Assembly (NCBI RefSeq): GCF_029892445.1
Contig: NZ_JARXVJ010000001.1
Coordinates: forward strand, 1,674,001-1,738,000
Reading direction: 5' to 3'
Length of the DNA stretch: 64,000 bases
Source: Chryseobacterium sp. H1D6B
GTDB taxonomy: Bacteria > Bacteroidota > Bacteroidia > Flavobacteriales > Weeksellaceae
The notes below the pieces were generated by a model. The model made no database searches. It had not been told where the DNA came from and saw only the letters and a program-made list of their open reading frames with translations. The stretch's first letter is position 1, and every line of letters begins with the position of its first letter. This document shows positions 60,617 to 64,000 of the stretch, in pieces. Both the position numbers and the translations under genes were made by a program.

Positions 60617-62872
60617 TTATTCTCTGTTTTTTACCATAATCCATCCTGAGAATTTGAACGGAGTGTTGTGTTTGTCATTTTCATTCCATGTTACGGAATA
60701 CCAATAGCTTCCAGTTGGAACTTTTCTGCTTCCATGGATGGTGCCGTCCCACTTGTATCCATTGGTTTTATCACCTTGGTGAAGTTTGTATCCGTATCTG
60801 TCGAAAATACTGAATGTTAAGTTCTGTTTGCCGGCTAGTGAGGAATAATCAATTACGTCATTTACTCCGTCGCCGTTAGGGGTAATCACATTGATTAGGT
60901 TAGGAATCGTAATCGTGATATCAATAGGTTCACAGTCGTAGGCGTCTTTTACATATATTTTACTTTCACCTCTTGGGAGGTTTTTAAAAATATTTGCATC
61001 CTGCCAGTTTATATTGTCTAATGAATATTTATAAGGAGGTGTTCCGCCGATTACGTTAACCGTTATTGTACTGGTGGAGATATCTACATTCGTGATAACA
61101 GGCTGTTCAGCTGCATAGACTTTTACAGTTTGTTTTGCAATACAGTCTCCCGTTTTTAATTTTACCCAATAAGTTCCTGTTCCTACATTGGTGATAGCCT
61201 GCGTTGTTGCGCCGGTGCTCCATTCATATCCGTTGAATCCCGGACCTGCATCTAAAGTGGTTTTGTCTTCTATACAGATGATCTTGTCTTTTAAAACAGA
61301 AGATAAAACAGGAGGAATGACTACTAAGGTCACTTTAGCTACAGCGTAACATCCATTTCCATTAGTTACTTTAATATAGATCACGCCATTAGGAGCAATA
61401 TAGGCCGTAGGGTTTAAAATTTCATTAGTTCCATTAACGGCATCTGTTAAAGAAGGGTAATATTTTTTTGTTCCCGTTTGTGTGGTTACAGTAGCGGCGG
61501 TAAGATTGAATGATGCTGTCGATGGATTGTTTTCAATAAAACAAGATCTTAAAGTAGCATCATTAACTACCACGACCGGGAAAATGTTTAATGTGATTTT
61601 TGCAGTATCTACACATCCTTGTGGAGTTGTAACCTTTACATATATGGTGGCTGCCGCAGAGGGATAAGCAGTTGGATTTGTAATTTCATTAGTCCCGGCA
61701 TTCAGATCATTAAGAGTAGGGTAGAACTGTTTAGTTACACCGGTAATTCCGGTTACTGCTGCTGTTGTTAAATCAAAGGTTGCTGTGCCTGCATTGTTAT
61801 TATTACATCCAGTTAGCGTAGCATCATCTGCGGCAAAAGGAGTGGGATTTAATACAATTGTAGCATCACCGTTGTCACATAAAGTAGATGTCGGGTCTTT
61901 TATAACGACCGTGATTGTTGTGTTTCCTGAATATTGGAAATTAGCGGGATTTGCAATTGGTACTGAATTCCCCAATACATAATAAGTGAAAGTGTAATTT
62001 CCAGGAATAGTAACGAATTGAGAGTTGAAAGAAGTTAAATCTACAGTTCCGCTTCCTGTTGCAGGGTTTACACATACAAAAGGTGTAAGAGTGTTTTGTA
62101 GTATAGGAACTTTGTCTACAAATACCTTGGCGTTTTTAATGGAATGTCTTGCGCTTGCCCCGCCGGTAGCCGCTGAAAAACCAAAATATCCCTGTGTCAT
62201 TCCTATAGCGCCGCCAGAAGGTGCGAAAGACTGGTTTACAATAAGAGTTCCGTCTATTGTTATTTTAATGATCCAGTTGGTCGGATTAGTAAGATCTGTT
62301 TCTCCGTTTACTACAACATGTTTGTAAGTTGCTCCTACGAATGGCTGGGTCGGATTAAGGTCTGGTGAATGGAATGTACTTCCGGCTGTAGTATTGTATT
62401 CGATGTTGTTATTAGTAGAATTATTGGTTCCATATAAAACGTGAACCTTGCTCATTTGCCCTTCAGTAGTGTTGTTAAAGATGTCGAAGCCTACCATTAA
62501 CCCTGAGGCATTAGCAGGAATTCCCAGTCCACCTCCTGATACGAAGCCTGTTGGAGGGTTTGCTAGATACCAGAAAGTAAATCCGTCTCCTCTTCCAAAT
62601 TGGGTGGTTCCGTTTCCATCGATCCTGAAATCAAATTCCACTTTCCATTTATCACAATATTTCAAATTTATAGGGGTGGCTAATTTTACGGCTCCATACA
62701 GATTTCCTTGATCAGCAGTGAGCTGTATAAAATCGGTATTAACATTTGCGCTCGAAACTAAGTCCCATCCTGTGGTATTTACAGGATTTCCTATAAGCTG
62801 GTATGTCTGTGAAAATAATTTTCCTGAGAGACATAGTAGAATAATTAAAAGATTGAGTAGAGTTTTTTTCAT
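60617..62872 (-). CDS. T9SS type B secreted protein with lectin-like N-terminus
   Basis: This surface protein of 751 residues starts at ATG 62872 (an in-frame TTG at 62881 adds three residues). After a signal peptide there is an L-type-lectin-like domain (about 25-250: FQLTADQGNLYGAVKLATPINLKYCDKWKVEFDFRI, GDGFTFWYLANPP). Repeated Ig-like modules with KQFYPTLNDLNAGTNEITNPTAYPS and KKYYPSLTDAVNGTNEILNPTAYIA follow. The C-terminal gliding/T9SS type B domain reads NVITPNGDGVNDVIDYSSL to SGWIMVKNRE. It is a close paralogue of the next gene upstream. It probably binds sugars or other surfaces outside the cell. Confidence 0.88.
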   Translation of the reverse strand: MKKTLLNLLIILLCLSGKLFSQTYQLIGNPVNTTGWDLVSSANVNTDFIQLTADQGNLYGAVKLATPINLKYCDKWKVEFDFRIDGNGTTQFGRGDGFTFWYLANPPTGFVSGGGLGIPANASGLMVGFDIFNNTTEGQMSKVHVLYGTNNSTNNNIEYNTTAGSTFHSPDLNPTQPFVGATYKHVVVNGETDLTNPTNWIIKITIDGTLIVNQSFAPSGGAIGMTQGYFGFSAATGGASARHSIKNAKVFVDKVPILQNTLTPFVCVNPATGSGTVDLTSFNSQFVTIPGNYTFTYYVLGNSVPIANPANFQYSGNTTITVVIKDPTSTLCDNGDATIVLNPTPFAADDATLTGCNNNNAGTATFDLTTAAVTGITGVTKQFYPTLNDLNAGTNEITNPTAYPSAAATIYVKVTTPQGCVDTAKITLNIFPVVVVNDATLRSCFIENNPSTASFNLTAATVTTQTGTKKYYPSLTDAVNGTNEILNPTAYIAPNGVIYIKVTNGNGCYAVAKVTLVVIPPVLSSVLKDKIICIEDKTTLDAGPGFNGYEWSTGATTQAITNVGTGTYWVKLKTGDCIAKQTVKVYAAEQPVITNVDISTSTITVNVIGGTPPYKYSLDNINWQDANIFKNLPRGESKIYVKDAYDCEPIDITITIPNLINVITPNGDGVNDVIDYSSLAGKQNLTFSIFDRYGYKLHQGDKTNGYKWDGTIHGSRKVPTGSYWYSVTWNENDKHNTPFKFSGWIMVKNRE

Positions 62873-63109
62873 GTGAAGCAAATTTGATGTTTGTTGATAT
62901 GGTAAATATATTAATTTTTAGCTATTTAACATTTAATAAATATTAATTATGTAATAAAATATATAAATATTGCAACAATAATTTAATAATGTAATTGAAA
63001 TGATAAAATCAATTAATATCCTTGACTTTAGAATGATAGTTTAATTTGATATAATATTGTGTTTGATCCATCTGATCTGATAATAAGTGATTTGTGTCGT
63101 TTTTACAAA

Positions 63110-63136
63110 AAAATCACTCCAAATAGGAGTGATTTT
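63110..63136 (-). terminator. Terminator after the second T9SS type B gene
   Basis: AAAATCACTCC / GGAGTGATTTT forms an 11-bp perfect stem with a 5-base loop and a T run on the minus strand. Confidence 0.85.
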
Positions 63137-63151
63137 AATAATTGGATTCAA

Positions 63152-64000
63152 TTATTCTCTATTTTTTACCAATACCCAGCCAGAATATTTAGTTGGAGTA
63201 TTGTTTTTATCATTTTCATTCCATGATATGGTGTACCAATAGGTCGCAGTAAGAATTTTTTTGCCTCCCGCTGTTCCGTCCCATTTGTAATTTCTTGTTT
63301 TATCGGCTTCATAAAGCTTATTTCCATATCTGTCATAAATTACAAATACTAAATTTTTCTTGTAAGCTAAAGCGGAGTAATCGATGTAATCATTAATATT
63401 GTCTCCGTTTGGAGTGATCGCATTAATTAGATTAGGTACTGTAATCTGTACCTGAATGGGTTCACAGTTGTAAAAATCCTTTACAAAAACTTTATGTTCT
63501 CCTCTTGAAAGACCGCTGAATACATTAGAGTCCTGCCAGTTGATTCCATCTAAAGAATACTTATATGGAGGTGTCCCGCCATTTATATTTACTGTAATCG
63601 TGTTGTTAGTTATATCTATACTTGAGATAACAGGCTGAACTGAGGCTGTTACTTTTACAGGCTGTATGGTAAAGCAGTTTCCGGTTTTCAATTTTACCCA
63701 GTAAATCCCGACGGGAATATTGGAAATAGACTGTGTGGTTGCACCGGTGCTCCATTCATAGCTGTCAAATCCGGGGCCGGCATCTAAAGTTGTCCTAGCA
63801 TCTACACAGATGATCTTATCTTTTAAAACCGCCGAATACACTGGAGGTATAACAATGAGATTAATCTTGGTGATAATGAAGCATCCATTTGTATCTGTTA
63901 CTCTTACATAAATAACTGTGTTTGTTGAAACGTAGGCTGCCGGATTTGCGATCTCACTAGTACCGCTTAATGCATTGCTTAAAGTCGTGTAATATTTTTT
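63152..64000 (-). CDS. T9SS type B secreted protein (partial, runs off the window)
   Basis: The frame is open from the stop at 63152 to the window edge at 64000, so the true start lies outside. A GTG at 63841 is internal and not a start. The visible 282 residues contain a repeat module (KKYYTTLSNALSGTSEIANP), VLKDKIICVDARTTLDAGPGFDSYEWSTGATTQSI, a cell-surface module and the type B domain NAITPNGDNINDYIDYSAL to SGWVLVKNRE. It aligns along its whole visible length with the C-terminal third of the 60617-62872 protein, marking a tandem duplication. Confidence 0.88.
   Translation of the reverse strand, partial: KKYYTTLSNALSGTSEIANPAAYVSTNTVIYVRVTDTNGCFIITKINLIVIPPVYSAVLKDKIICVDARTTLDAGPGFDSYEWSTGATTQSISNIPVGIYWVKLKTGNCFTIQPVKVTASVQPVISSIDITNNTITVNINGGTPPYKYSLDGINWQDSNVFSGLSRGEHKVFVKDFYNCEPIQVQITVPNLINAITPNGDNINDYIDYSALAYKKNLVFVIYDRYGNKLYEADKTRNYKWDGTAGGKKILTATYWYTISWNENDKNNTPTKYSGWVLVKNRE

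Noticed and set aside
63152-63841. A complete 229-residue T9SS protein starting at GTG 63841
   Set aside because: The frame continues upstream without a stop to the window edge and aligns with internal modules of the paralogue, so this is an internal codon of a larger gene.

Overview
The window is AT-rich chromosomal DNA from a flavobacterium, most likely Chryseobacterium or a close relative in the Weeksellaceae. Four things point there. There are many type IX secretion (T9SS) C-terminal sorting domains, of both type A and type B. Promoters repeatedly carry the Bacteroidota -7 element TANNTTTG. Several Bacteroidota-typical families occur (DUF4271, DUF4293, DUF4296, DUF5689, DUF6702, GLPGLI, exosortase XrtF). 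Rho carries a long disordered N-terminal insert. I see no IS element, phage, CRISPR array, rRNA or tRNA. Genes are densely packed and no gene-free stretch exceeds 300 bases.

Layout. (1) 1-10144: a high-mannose N-glycan utilisation locus on the + strand, apparently in two transcripts: GH92, GH125 and GH18 endoglycosidase, then ROK kinase, GH92 and cupin isomerase. (2) 10229-13975 (-): a metal (probably copper) operon of an HMA-HMA-TonB receptor fusion, a Cys-rich small protein and a lipoprotein with HGEPGHRC repeats. (3) 14054-16395 (-): histidine kinase and OmpR-type regulator. (4) 16597-18291 (+): an SRPBCC protein, a small secreted peptide and a GLPGLI protein. (5) 18355-26446: prolyl oligopeptidase, HemD, DUF4271, dolichol-phosphate-mannose-type glycosyltransferase, DUF4296 lipoprotein, Tgt, LptF/G-type permease and BirA. 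(6) 26532-31168 (+): RsfS, FtsH, LUD protein, CdsA and Psd. (7) 31337-37076: DUF1801, MsbA-type ABC exporter, DUF4293, Rho and superoxide dismutase.

(8) 37135-39941 (-): a two-gene operon of secreted surface proteins. (9) 40166-45883: a divergent secreted endonuclease/phosphatase opposite a TonB receptor and DUF5689 lipoprotein. (10) 45933-47175 (-): tandem PixA/AidA-like genes with similar 5' leaders. (11) 47446-50939 (-): a probable cell-wall recycling operon (AmgK-like kinase, RapZ-C protein, MurU-like nucleotidyltransferase, LOG-family protein, DUF6702). (12) 50990-51941 (+): XrtF and its partner, sharing a 50-bp divergent promoter region with the kinase. (13) 51985-60496 (-): CDF transporter, Asd, a small membrane protein, a TonB receptor, NadC, NadB and a nitroreductase. 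(14) 60617-64000 (-): two paralogous T9SS type B surface proteins, the second cut by the window edge.

How the genes work together. In region 1 a T9SS-exported endoglycosidase could release glycans at the surface. Tat- or Sec-exported mannosidases could then trim them to mannose, and the ROK kinase plus cupin isomerase could feed it into glycolysis. In region 11 the gene set fits recycling of MurNAc to UDP-MurNAc. These pathway readings are inferences from family membership and gene order. Starts were moved where the longest frame began inside or upstream of a -7 element.
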